Of a stretch of DNA of 64,000 bases, positions 55,493-64,000 are shown one piece after another. Below the pieces are notes generated by a model, which saw only the letters and a list, made by a program, of their open reading frames with translations, did no database searches and was not told the DNA's origin. The first letter of the stretch is position 1. Each line of letters opens with the position of its first letter. Source of the stretch: Roseiarcus sp963806935 (GTDB taxonomy: Bacteria; Pseudomonadota; Alphaproteobacteria; Rhizobiales; Beijerinckiaceae); contig CAWEAT010000009.1 of NCBI GenBank assembly GCA_963806935.1, positions 1 through 64,000 of the forward strand. Direction: 5' to 3'. A program made the translations under genes and the position numbers.

Positions 55493-56517
55493 CGGCGAAT
55501 GAGAAAATCATTTCGGCCGGGGTCGAGCCGATTGAACGGGTTACAAAGGAAATCACCTATCGCGAGGCGATTGTCGCGGCGTTAAGCGAGGAGATGCGGC
55601 GCGATCCGAAGACCTTGATCATGGGCGAGGACATCGGCGAGTCCGGCGGCCCCTTCAAGACCTGCCAGGGCCTCTATGAGGAGTTCGGCGCGGCGCGGGT
55701 CCGCGATACGCCGATCGCGGAGACGGGCTTTGTCGGCGCGGCGCTGGGCCTCGCGCTGACCGGCTACAGGCCGATCGTCGAGATCATGTTCGCTGACTTC
55801 CTCGGCGTCTGTTTCGACCAGATCGCCAACAGCATCGCCAAGCACCGCTTCATGTCGGGTGGACGCGTGAAAATACCGATCGTCATTCGGGCCCTCGGCG
55901 GAGCCGGCCTGCGGTTTGGCGCCCAGCACTCGCAGACGGCCAAATCCTGGCTTCTGTCGGTGCCCGGGCTCAAGATCATCTGTCCTTCCAATCCGGAGCA
56001 AGCGTATCTCATGCTGAAAGCCGCGATCCGCGACGACAATCCGGTCCTCGTCCTCGAGCACAAGGCGCTCCTCTCGACGAAAGGGCTTGTGCCGGCCGGG
56101 GTTGATGAAGTTACGATGCCGAGCGGCCCCCGGGTGTTGCGGCCCGGCCGTCACGCCACGATTGTCGCGAGCCTCGCGATGGTTGGAAAGGCGCTCGCTG
56201 CCGCAGACAGCCTGGAGGCCGAAGGCATCGAGGCGGAAGTCATCGACATCCAGGTTCTGCGGCCAATGAACGTAGCGCCGATCAGCGACAGCGTGCGTCG
56301 CACCAACATCCTCGTCACTGTCGAGGAGCAGGCGCCAACTGGCGGATGGAGCTCAGACGTCGTGGCGGACGTTGTCAGCCAGGCCTTCGACTATCTCGAC
56401 GCGCCGCCGGCGCGGGTCACGCTTCCCGATCATCCGCTCCCCTACAGTCCTCACCTCGAGGACGCGCTTATTCCGTCGCCCGAAAGGATCGCGGCGACGG
56501 TCAAGTCTCTTCTTTGA
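55489..56517 (+). CDS. 2-oxo acid dehydrogenase E1 beta subunit
   Basis: The 342-residue beta subunit starts at the ATG overlapping the E1alpha stop. It shows the transketolase pyrimidine-binding domain (ITYREAIVAALSEEMRRDPK; MGEDIGESGGPFK; RVRDTPIAETGFVGAALGLA) and the C-terminal transketolase domain (GRHATIVASLAMVGKALAAA; VTVEEQAPTGGWSSDV). Together with E1alpha it forms the heterotetrameric decarboxylase. It is intact. Confidence 0.94.
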   Translation: MTANEKIISAGVEPIERVTKEITYREAIVAALSEEMRRDPKTLIMGEDIGESGGPFKTCQGLYEEFGAARVRDTPIAETGFVGAALGLALTGYRPIVEIMFADFLGVCFDQIANSIAKHRFMSGGRVKIPIVIRALGGAGLRFGAQHSQTAKSWLLSVPGLKIICPSNPEQAYLMLKAAIRDDNPVLVLEHKALLSTKGLVPAGVDEVTMPSGPRVLRPGRHATIVASLAMVGKALAAADSLEAEGIEAEVIDIQVLRPMNVAPISDSVRRTNILVTVEEQAPTGGWSSDVVADVVSQAFDYLDAPPARVTLPDHPLPYSPHLEDALIPSPERIAATVKSLL

Positions 56518-56527
56518 GCCGCAACTC

Positions 56528-57741
56528 ATGGACTTCCCAGTCCCGAAGCTCAGCGCGACAATGGAAACCGTCAAGGTTCTGCGCTGGCTAAAGCAGGTCG
56601 GCGACAAGGTCACGATGGGCGAGCCGCTCGTCGAACTCGAGACCGACAAAGCCACGATGGAAGTGGAGTCTCCTGCGGACGGAACACTCGAAGCGGTGCT
56701 TGGCGCCGAGGGCGAGGAGCTGTCGGTCGGCGCAGTGCTTGCTCGAACTCACAATCGCAGGAGAATCGGCATCTCCAAGTCACGCGAAGTCGACGCCGCG
56801 GACCGTTGCGTCCGCGCCTGCGCGCGAGGCGAATTCAGCCGCCGCGGCCCCTCGATCCTCGGACGGAGGCTCCGGTCCGCGAATCCTTGCGTCCCCGTTC
56901 GCGCGGCGGCTCGCCAAAATGAGTGGCGCCGATCTGAATAGTCTGGCGGCCGCAAGCCCGCTCACGCGAATTCGCGGGCGTGATGTTGTCGCCGCGCTCG
57001 AGGCGGCGAACGCCAACGAGAAACTCGCCGCGCCAGCGTCCGCGCACTTCGAGCCGTTCTCCCCTATGCGGCGTCAGATCGCCGAGTCCGTCGCCCTCAG
57101 TCGAAAGATGATTCCGTCGTTCGTCATCGACCGCTGGGTCGAGACCACGGCTGTCGAGCAAGCGCGGGCAACCCTCGGTCGGAACATCGAGCGATCCATC
57201 AGCATAAAGCCGACGCTCACGGATTTTCTATTGCTGGCGCTGGCCGAATTCTTTCGCCGTGCATCCCCGCATCCTCGATCGCTGGCGCGAAGAGAATGGC
57301 CGCGCCGGCAGAGAGCGGGTCTCGAGCATCGATATCGGCCTCGTCGTGGCCCTTCCCGATGGCGTGATGATTCCTGTCCTGTGCGACCTTGCAGGCAAAT
57401 CAATTCGCGAGATCGTCCAGGCGCGGCATGACGCAGTCCAGCGCGCTCGTTCGGGCCGGCTGTTGCAGGGCGATCTTCGGCCGGTCTCGTTCTCGGTTTC
57501 CAATCTCGGCAGGTATGGCGCCGACCGCTTCGAAGCGATCATCTACCCGCACCAGTCGGGTATCCTCGCCGTCGGACGTCAGCATGAGCGGGTCGTCGCC
57601 CGGGCTGGCGGTATCGCCGCTGCGAAAGGCGTCAACCTAACGCTGTCCCTCGATCACCGCGTGATCGATGGGCGTCTCGGCGCTGAATTCATGCACACGT
57701 TGGCGGAGCGGTTGGAGCGAGGACCGCGGTCGGCCGGCTGA
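56528..57741 (+). CDS. Dihydrolipoamide acyltransferase E2 (two frame breaks)
   Basis: E2 core of the 2-oxo acid dehydrogenase. Lipoyl domain with the modified Lys in LETDKATMEVES (about residue 42), peripheral subunit-binding domain (ILASPFARRLAKMSGADLNS), and catalytic acyltransferase domain ending in DHRVIDGRLGAEF with the His/Asp pair. Extra bases at about 56746 (after VLAR) and 57252-57254 (AEFFAVHPRILDRW) break the frame. Corrected length is about 403 residues. No E3 gene is in the window. Confidence 0.87.
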
Positions 57742-57747
57742 GTGAGG

Positions 57748-59256
57748 CTATAATTCCCGCCCCGCTCCGGCCGGATCGCGAACATGACGCTCCATTCGTG
57801 CGATGTCGGTGGCAAGAGCCTCAACGTGCGGGTAATCGCGGACCACGATCGGGCGCGACAAACCGCCATCGACGACCACATGGGCGCGGTCGGCAGCTTC
57901 GTAGACTTCCAGCACTTCAGTGCAGAACATGATGACGGTGTTGCCAGCGCCCGCATAGTCGCGCAGCAGTCGATAAATTTCGCGCTTGCTGTGAATATCC
58001 ACGCCACGCGTCGGCTCCTCCAGCAAGAGCAGCCGCGGCGCGCAATTGAGCGCCTGTGCGATCGCCACTTTCTGTTGATTGCCGCCCGAAAGCGAGCGTA
58101 TGCCTTGGGAGACGGAGTGAGCTCGGATCAAGAAACGCCGGATTGCTTCGCTGGCGAGCTGCTGCATCCGCCTCTTCTTCAGGGCCATGCCAATTCCGGC
58201 GATTTCCGGGGCGCCCAGGCGGACGAGCAGAATTCTCCGCTACAGAGAAATTGCTGTAGAGACTGAGCATTCGGGTCGCGGGAACATAGGCGCTGAGACG
58301 CTGCGCGGCCTCGCCCGTCTCACCCGCGATCTCGATCTGCCCGGAACATGAATTCGAGGCCGGCAAACGAACGCAGCAACTCCCGTGCGCCGGAGCCCTC
58401 GACGCCAACCAGCGCAACGATTTCGCCCGGCTTGGCGTCGAGGGCAACGCCTCGAAAGGCGGAGGCGTGGGACCAGTTGTCGACGGAGATGAGAGAGCTT
58501 TCGCCACGATCGATCCTGGCGCTGGACTTTACGTTTGTCTCACCATCGCGCCCGACGACAAGTTGCTCCGCGATCCCATCCTCGGTGAGCGCATCGCCTT
58601 CGAGGATCGCGCGGACCCGGCCGTCACGGATGACGGCGACGCGTTTCGCGTGTTCGAAAAGATCGCCGAGCCTATGAGTAACGAGAAGCACAATCCGGCC
58701 TCCTGCGGCGAGCTTGTGCATTTCTCGAAACAGCTCGTCGGATTCCTCGTCCGTAAGCGCCGAATTCGGTTCGTCGAACAGAAAGACCTGCGCGTCGCGG
58801 GCGACCGCGCGCGCGATCTCCGCCCGCTGCTGGGTTGCGAGAGTGCAGTCGGCGAGCGGCATGTCGGCGAAACCGTCGATGCCCAGCGCCTTCATGACCT
58901 TCGCATCGGCGGAGGCCAGCTTCGGCCAACCTTTGCTGGTTCCTTCGCGCCCGACCAGCACATTTTCGGCGACAGTGAGGTTGGGGAAGAGTTGAGGCTC
59001 CTGGTGGACGACGGCGACCCGGCGCCAGTCAATCGGCAGGCGTCCAAGGACGACCGTTGAAAATAACCTCGCCGTCGTCGGGACGTTCTTCTCCCGCGAT
59101 GACGCGGACAAGGGTGCTTTTTCCGGCGCCGTTCGGCCCGGCGACGCCAAGAACCTCGCCCGGCCGAATATCGAGGTCGAGACCGGCAAGCGCAACGGTC
59201 GCCCCATATCGCTTGTGCAGGCCGCGGAGACGGATGCCGTCGACGGCGGCGCTCAT
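57748..59256 (-). CDS. Sugar ABC transporter ATP-binding protein (three frame breaks)
   Basis: A tandem-domain ATPase of the RbsA/MglA type. The first domain has Walker A GPNGAGKST and Walker B VFLFDEPNSAL; the second has the degenerate GVEGSGARELL Walker A and signature SLSGGNQQKVAIAQ. The frame breaks by one extra base in 59022-59060, at about 58350 and at about 58233. Removing three bases leaves 501 residues, exactly the family size. Its start overlaps the permease stop, and it is convergent with the E2 gene. Confidence 0.85.
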
Positions 59257-60314
59257 GCCGCCCTGCGCTTGCGGATATTTGTGAGCGCAAGGTCAAGAGC
59301 GACTGCGCCGATCGTCACGAAGCCGAGGAAGAGCTGCTGCACATGCGGTCCGGGAGAAAGCAGCGCCAGGCCCTGCTGCAATTCGGCGAGGAGCAATGCG
59401 CCGCTCATCGCCCCGATTACCGTACCCTTGCCGCCTGAAAGGCTGGCGCCGCCGATGATCACCGCCGCGAAAACCGGGAAAGTATACGACAAACCGATGT
59501 TCGGCTGGGTTGTCTGGATAAAGGAGAAATCGAGGATGCCGGCGACGGCCGCCAACATGCTGCAGATGACAAACGCGAGGATCTTATAGCGGGTGACCGG
59601 GAGGCGGGCGAGTTGGGCGGCGACCGGGTTGCCGCCGATCGCCATCAGGCGAAAGCCAAACAGCGTGCGGTGCAACAGGAACCCGACGACCACTGCGAGC
59701 CCAAGCATCCAGACGACTTCGAGCGATATCGGATGGGCGCCGACGCTTGTTGTAAGGCCGGTGAAGAAATCAAGCTGAGCGGGCGGAATTTCGGATCCGG
59801 GCGGCGGATAGACGGGGTTGAAGGTCGAGGTTTTGGTGATCCAAAGCGAAACCCCATAGAGCAGGTTGTAAGTGCCGAGCGTGACGATGAAGGAAGGTAT
59901 GCGCAGCCATGTGACCAGAGCGCCATTGAACAGACCGACCAGCGCCCCAACGCCGACCGCCAGCGGCAGCGCCGCATAAATCGGGATGCCCAGCAAGATC
60001 CACATGACCGCGAGCGAATTGGCGCCGAGCCCGTACATCGCGCCGAAAGACAGGTCGATTTCGCCGACCACGATGACCAGGGTGAGTCCGAGTGACATGA
60101 TCGCCACCGAGCTCATCGCGCGCAGGACCGAAATGCCGACGTCGATGTTGAACGACTTCGGCTTGAGAACGAACATCAAAAGAGCGACGAGGACGATCGC
60201 GACGACCAACCCTCCCATGCGCAGCGCAAGGTCGAAGGTCGCCTGACCCGTGGAGGACAAGCTTGGGCGGGAAGCTTCCGCAGGAGCAGGGTCGCGGGAA
60301 TCAGTGCTGGTCAT
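59253..60314 (-). CDS. Sugar ABC transporter permease (BPD_transp_2)
   Basis: The 353-residue inner-membrane protein has about ten hydrophobic segments and the permease signatures GLTLVIVVGEIDLSFGAMYG (about 95-114) and YTFPVFAAVIIGGASLSGGK, typical of ribose/xylose/galactose-type importers. It is intact and coupled to the ATPase gene by ATGA. Only one permease gene is present, which would form a homodimer. Confidence 0.93.
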   Translation of the reverse strand: MTSTDSRDPAPAEASRPSLSSTGQATFDLALRMGGLVVAIVLVALLMFVLKPKSFNIDVGISVLRAMSSVAIMSLGLTLVIVVGEIDLSFGAMYGLGANSLAVMWILLGIPIYAALPLAVGVGALVGLFNGALVTWLRIPSFIVTLGTYNLLYGVSLWITKTSTFNPVYPPPGSEIPPAQLDFFTGLTTSVGAHPISLEVVWMLGLAVVVGFLLHRTLFGFRLMAIGGNPVAAQLARLPVTRYKILAFVICSMLAAVAGILDFSFIQTTQPNIGLSYTFPVFAAVIIGGASLSGGKGTVIGAMSGALLLAELQQGLALLSPGPHVQQLFLGFVTIGAVALDLALTNIRKRRAA

Positions 60315-60379
60315 GAGGCGTGGCGGCCATGCTCTCGAGGAGAAGGGGCCAGGATATGCCTGGCCCCGAGCGCGGCAAC

Positions 60380-61490
60380 CTATTTCTGACCGAGGATGCG
60401 GTCGAGCTCAGCGCGCGCCGCGGCGACTTGATCCTTCATCACCGGCAACAGTGTCTGAGTGTTGGGCAAGATGACGCCATTCTTCAGGAATTGGGCGCAG
60501 GCCGGTCCGCCAAAGGCCGCCTGATCCGACCATCGCTGGTCGAGGGCCGCCACCTGAATCCCCTTCTCAATTCCGTCGAGCTGCCCCTTTGAAACGTTCC
60601 AGCCGATGGTAAAAACTTGGCCGGCCTTGTTCAGGCTCGTGATAGCGCGATCAGCGTGCTCGGCGCCGATGTCGACATTCTCGATGAACTGCACGTCCGG
60701 ATTTGCCGAGAGGAAGGTCCGATAGGCGTCATAGGTCTGGCCGGGATCATAGCTGACGTTCAGTCCATTCGCCTCGGTGGTGACGAACTTTGCATCGGGA
60801 ATCGCCTTGGCGATGGTCTCATGGAATCCCTTCATCCGCCCCTGCGCCCAGAACTGCGTCGGGTCGCCGCCCGACACCGCAAACACTTTCAGGTCCTTGT
60901 TGTTGGCCTTCATCCAATCGAGCACGATCTTGCCCGCGGTCTCGCCCTCGAGCTGCGGCACCTGGGTGAAATTGGTGAATTCGTGGCCGCGCGAAGTGAC
61001 GCCGTTGGTGAATACGGGAATGCCCTGATCCATCAGCTTGTTCACGATCGCCGTCGTCGAGTCGGAAGTGACCGGCTCGATCGAAATGCAATCGATCTCG
61101 CCCGCCGCCAGCTTGGCTTCGATCTGCGAGATTTGCTGGTTCGCGTCAGTTTGCACCGGCGCGATTGACGCGCAGTCCAGTGGATAGATCGCATTGCCCA
61201 TCTTGCAGCCGGTGTTCAAAACCCGCAGCAAATTGAGGCGAGAACAACGGAATGCCGGAGGCCTGATAGGAGAAGACATAGTTGATCTTGTCGCCTGCCT
61301 TGACTTTGGCCGCGATGCGGTCGGCGAGCTTGAACGTCCCCCAGTCACGTTTGACCTCGAACGGCGCGCCGGCGACCTTCTCGCCGCTGGTGGGGATCTG
61401 CGACTGGTTGTCCGCAGCGTGTGCGGTTCCCGCGCCGACCGCGCCTGCAAGGGCAATGGTCGCCGCATAGAGTTTCAGCTTCGATTTCAT
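60380..61490 (-). CDS. Sugar ABC transporter substrate-binding protein (frame break)
   Basis: Periplasmic type I binding protein with signal peptide (ALAGAVGAGTAHAADN). The sequence shows INYVFSYQASGIPLF, CISIEPVTSDSTTAIVNKLM and the C-terminal lobe with SYDPGQTYDAYRTFLSANPD. One extra base at about 61236 breaks the frame between IPLFSP and NLLRVLNTGCKMGN; corrected length is about 369 residues. It presumably binds a monosaccharide or sugar acid and feeds the adjacent enzymes. Confidence 0.88.
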
Positions 61491-61537
61491 TTCGATTCCT
61501 CCCGGGTTTTGACGCTTGCTGATTTCTTATCGTCCGT

Positions 61538-62677
61538 TCATGACGACGTCAGAACTTTTTCGCTTCGAAAACTGTTCACCACTTCCTCGATGACATCGAT
61601 GCCAAGACCAGGGCCGGTTGGCGGGTAGACCCATCCCTCGACGTGCTCGAACGGCTTGGTGACCAGGTCGTGCTGCATCGGATTGCGCAGCGGCTTGAAC
61701 TCAAACAGCTTGCAAGCGGGCGAATTGAACGAAATCGCCAAGCTCGCCGCTGTGACGATCGCCGATGACCAGGCATGGGCGTTCGCCTGCCGGCGGTAGA
61801 ATTCGCATCGCTCGGCGATTTTCTTGAACCCCGTGATGCCCTCGGCGCGACCGGGATCGACGCCGACCACGTCGACCGTGCCGGTCGCCAGCACCCGCTC
61901 GAATTGATCCAAGGTCCATTCGCGCTCGCCGTAGGCGATGCGAGTCGTGGTCTTGGCGCGCAGGTTCGCGTAACCCTCGGGATCCCAGGCGCCGAGCGGC
62001 TCCTCGATCCACGCGAGATTGTATTCCTCCATTGCCTTGGCGCGCCGGACGGCGTCGGTGACGTCCCACTTGATTGCGATGCCGTTGTCGATCATCAGCA
62101 TCTTGTCGCCGAGCACCTTGCGCATGGCCTTCACATAGGCGACATCGCGGTCGTGATCGTAGCCGAGGCGCGCGTTGCCGCGCTTGCCGAAACCAGTCTT
62201 GAGCCCCTGCAGTCCCGTCGAAACCCATTCGGCGGTCTCCTCAGCCATCTCCGGAATCAATTCATAGTGAGCATGACAGGAGGCGATGGCCGGCAGGCGG
62301 TCATGGGCCGGTCCGCCGAGCAGATCGAGGACGCTTCTGCCCAGCGCCTTGCCTTTGAGATCCCAGAGAGCGATGTCGATGGCGGCGACGGCGTATGAGG
62401 CGATGCCGCCATGGTAGCCATACCACCATGCTTGTTGCTTGTTCTGCCGCCATAGCCTTTCGGTCTGTACCGGGTCCTTGCCGATCAGGTTCGGCGCCAT
62501 GCCCTCGATGATCGCCTTGGCGGCGAAATTGGCCTCGGGGAATTGCGTGATCAACTCGCCCCATCCAACCTGTCCGTCGTCCGCGGTGATCTTGGCGAGA
62601 CAGAGATGGCGAAGAGCGTTGAAATCATTCGGCTCGGGATAGCTGACCGGGATGGCCTCAACCCTGGCGATCTTCAT
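61538..62677 (-). CDS. Mandelate racemase/enolase superfamily dehydratase
   Basis: Second enolase-superfamily protein of the locus, 379 residues and intact. Catalytic residues by position: Lys160 (LKTGFGKRG), Asp197 (LMIDNGI), Glu225 (WIEEPL), Glu251 (YGERE) and His301 (NAHAWSS), giving a full metal site and Lys and His bases. The barrel domain start (SYAVAAIDIALWDLKGKALG) is typical of sugar-acid dehydratases. It differs clearly from the other family member at 53.3 kb, so the two probably act on different stereoisomers or steps. Confidence 0.9.
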   Translation of the reverse strand: MKIARVEAIPVSYPEPNDFNALRHLCLAKITADDGQVGWGELITQFPEANFAAKAIIEGMAPNLIGKDPVQTERLWRQNKQQAWWYGYHGGIASYAVAAIDIALWDLKGKALGRSVLDLLGGPAHDRLPAIASCHAHYELIPEMAEETAEWVSTGLQGLKTGFGKRGNARLGYDHDRDVAYVKAMRKVLGDKMLMIDNGIAIKWDVTDAVRRAKAMEEYNLAWIEEPLGAWDPEGYANLRAKTTTRIAYGEREWTLDQFERVLATGTVDVVGVDPGRAEGITGFKKIAERCEFYRRQANAHAWSSAIVTAASLAISFNSPACKLFEFKPLRNPMQHDLVTKPFEHVEGWVYPPTGPGLGIDVIEEVVNSFRSEKVLTSS

Positions 62678-62688
62678 TTTTGACGTCC

Positions 62689-63567
62689 CTACCCAATCGC
62701 GCCGCGAAACAGCGGCATGCCTTCGACGCCGACGTCAACCTTGATCAGCCTGCCGGTCATCGCCGCGCCGGTGACGTCAAACGGTCCCATGTCGCAGCAA
62801 AAGAGCGCGCCCCCCTTGCCGAACACGCAGTTGAGTATCGTGCCGCCGGTTTCCAGGAAATGCAACGGCTTGCCGTTCCTGTCGATGACATCGACGCCTC
62901 CGGCGGCCACCGCGGTGATCCAGAAGTTGCCTTCAGAATCGATCTTGAGGCCGTCGGGGATGTGCCCTTCCGGCATGGTATGAATCACCTCTTTTGCGCC
63001 GCTCGGCCTGCGACGCACGACCTTCAGGGTATAGGACTCGACCCAGACGACCGAACCGTCAGGCTCGACAACGATTCCATTTGGATAGACGTGGTCGAGC
63101 TCCTCGAGCACTTTTGCTTTGCCGCTTTTCTCGATGACGACGATTCGTCCGGGGTGCGGTTTGGCATCGGGCGCCCAATCGCCCAAATCGGTGAAATAAA
63201 GTCGCCCGTCAGGTCCGAACGACAGATCGTTGGGCCCGTCGAACTTCACGCCGTCCGCTTCGGTGACCAGGATCTCCACTTTGCCGTTCGGACTCGTCTT
63301 TTGGATCGAAGGGGGGCGATGGACGGGCGCGGCCCAGGCTCCGACATTAGGGGTTTGGGTGGAATAGACGCAGCCGTCGCTTCCGAGCATGCATGCGTTT
63401 GGTCCGCCGCCAACGTCGGCGTAGAGGCCCGCCTTCCCGGTCTTGGGGTCCCACACCCCGATCGCGCTCGCATAGGTGTTGGCGTAGATGACGCGGCCGT
63501 CATCGAGTTCATATGGACCTTCGGGGTGCCCCAGGCCGCCCGTACAGACAGTGATTGGCCTTTTCAT
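62689..63567 (-). CDS. SMP-30/gluconolactonase-like protein
   Basis: A six-bladed beta-propeller lactonase candidate of 292 residues. Family motifs GLGHPEGPYELDDGRVIYAN with metal-binding Glu, KFDGPNDLSFGPDGRLYFTD and HVYPNGIVVEPDGSVVW are visible. It should hydrolyse the sugar lactone formed by an aldose dehydrogenase. I start it at MKRPITV, which has an AGGAG site six bases upstream. It lies 17 bases after the SDR gene in the same operon as the importer. Confidence 0.9.
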   Translation of the reverse strand: MKRPITVCTGGLGHPEGPYELDDGRVIYANTYASAIGVWDPKTGKAGLYADVGGGPNACMLGSDGCVYSTQTPNVGAWAAPVHRPPSIQKTSPNGKVEILVTEADGVKFDGPNDLSFGPDGRLYFTDLGDWAPDAKPHPGRIVVIEKSGKAKVLEELDHVYPNGIVVEPDGSVVWVESYTLKVVRRRPSGAKEVIHTMPEGHIPDGLKIDSEGNFWITAVAAGGVDVIDRNGKPLHFLETGGTILNCVFGKGGALFCCDMGPFDVTGAAMTGRLIKVDVGVEGMPLFRGAIG

Positions 63568-63584
63568 CGTCTCCTGCCTTTCGT

Positions 63585-64000
63585 TCACCAGGTCACAAGC
63601 CCGCCAGTAAAATTGATCGCCTGGCCCGTCATGTAGGCAGCTTCATCCGAGAGGAGGAACCAGATCAGGCCGGCGCACTCCTCCGGCGACGACGCGCGTC
63701 CGAGCGGCACGAGCTTGGTCCTCGCGTCGTGCAGTTCCTGCGCCGTGATGCCGCGCATCGGCGCAACTCGCTCCAGCACCTCGTCCTGCATCGGCGTGTC
63801 GACAATCCCGGGCAAGATCGCGTTGACCCTGACCCGCTGCGGAGCAAGGGCGTAAGCGAAGGAGCGAGTGATGGAAAGGATGGTCGTCTTGGAGGCGGCG
63901 TAAGCGGCGAGTTCGATCGTCGTCGCGAGTTTTGCCGAACTTGACGACAGATTGACGATCGCGCCGCCGGGGGTGAGCCGCGGACCGATCTTCTGGCAAA
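63585..64000 (-). CDS. Short-chain dehydrogenase/reductase (3' part)
   Basis: The frame is open to the right edge, so the N-terminal NAD-binding half is missing. The visible 138 residues include catalytic Ser in NLSSSSAKLA, Tyr/Lys in AAYAASKTTI, and the C-terminal VNAILPGIVDTPM ... AAYMTGQAINFTGGLVTW typical of classical SDRs. In this operon it would suit oxidation of a keto-deoxy sugar acid or of the sugar itself. Confidence 0.9.
   Translation of the reverse strand, partial: CQKIGPRLTPGGAIVNLSSSSAKLATTIELAAYAASKTTILSITRSFAYALAPQRVRVNAILPGIVDTPMQDEVLERVAPMRGITAQELHDARTKLVPLGRASSPEECAGLIWFLLSDEAAYMTGQAINFTGGLVTW

Noticed and set aside
995..61240. Programmed frameshifting as an explanation for the many broken genes
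   Set aside because: The breaks lack slippery heptamers or a common signal, occur in unrelated genes, and nearly all are one extra base, which fits sequencing error better.
1..64000. CRISPR arrays or rRNA genes
   Set aside because: No regularly spaced repeats and no rRNA-like sequence were seen anywhere in the window.

Overview
The window is 64 kb of GC-rich chromosome from an alphaproteobacterium, most likely a member of the Hyphomicrobiales. The evidence is the rhizobial flagellar gene order (flgG-flgA-flgI-motE-flgH-fliL-fliP and flgE-flgK-flgL-flaF-flbT-flgD-fliQ) with the alphaproteobacterial regulators FlaF and FlbT. The carA/yqeY divergence, the htrA-response regulator-kinase-glnE string and a large Gram_porin-type porin agree with this. 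A Beijerinckiaceae- or Roseiarcaceae-like organism is a guess from the porin and overall gene content, not something the sequence proves.

Layout. 1-16.2 kb: late part of a flagellar cluster (rod, P- and L-rings, hook, hook-filament junction, export gate), interrupted by an opposite-strand epoxide hydrolase between fliQ and flhA. 16.2-29.4 kb: housekeeping and envelope genes (carA, yqeY, porin, zinc alcohol dehydrogenase, ubiK, a YbjN protein, rpmF, htrA with a two-component pair, glnE). 29.5-33.5 kb: a secreted molybdenum hydroxylase (2Fe-2S subunit, molybdopterin subunit, triheme cytochrome c). 33.9-39.6 kb: deoC with a two-domain aldehyde dehydrogenase, a TraB/GumN protein, coaA and hisE. 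39.8-41.3 kb: hemN and tRNA-Val(CAC).

41.3-46.6 kb is an accessory patch that looks like a decayed island downstream of the tRNA. It holds a blue-copper protein, an excisionase-like HTH protein with three translationally coupled genes that I cannot identify, a complete IS1182-type element with 30-bp inverted repeats, the last 72 codons of a DNA methyltransferase, and a set of TTCCCTG/CAGGGAA hairpins. 46.6-64 kb: aceE with a divergent Lrp-type regulator, then a large carbohydrate-oxidation locus. That locus contains an aldose dehydrogenase-like aldo/keto reductase, an internally deleted 2-hydroxyacid dehydrogenase, an acetoacetate decarboxylase-family protein, a Gfo/Idh oxidoreductase, two enolase-superfamily dehydratases, E1alpha/E1beta/E2 of a 2-oxo acid dehydrogenase, a sugar ABC importer, an SMP-30 lactonase and an SDR. 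Together these would import a sugar or sugar acid, oxidise it to a lactone, hydrolyse and dehydrate it, and then oxidise the resulting keto-deoxy acid without phosphorylation. The substrate cannot be read from the sequence.

A technical point dominates the reading. I count 22 single-base frame breaks in 16 otherwise well-preserved genes, including several that should be under strong selection. Twenty are one-base insertions and two are one-base losses in G or C runs. None falls between about 31.0 and 50.1 kb. This looks like residual sequencing or assembly error rather than biology, so I give each such gene its full span and state where the frame breaks.
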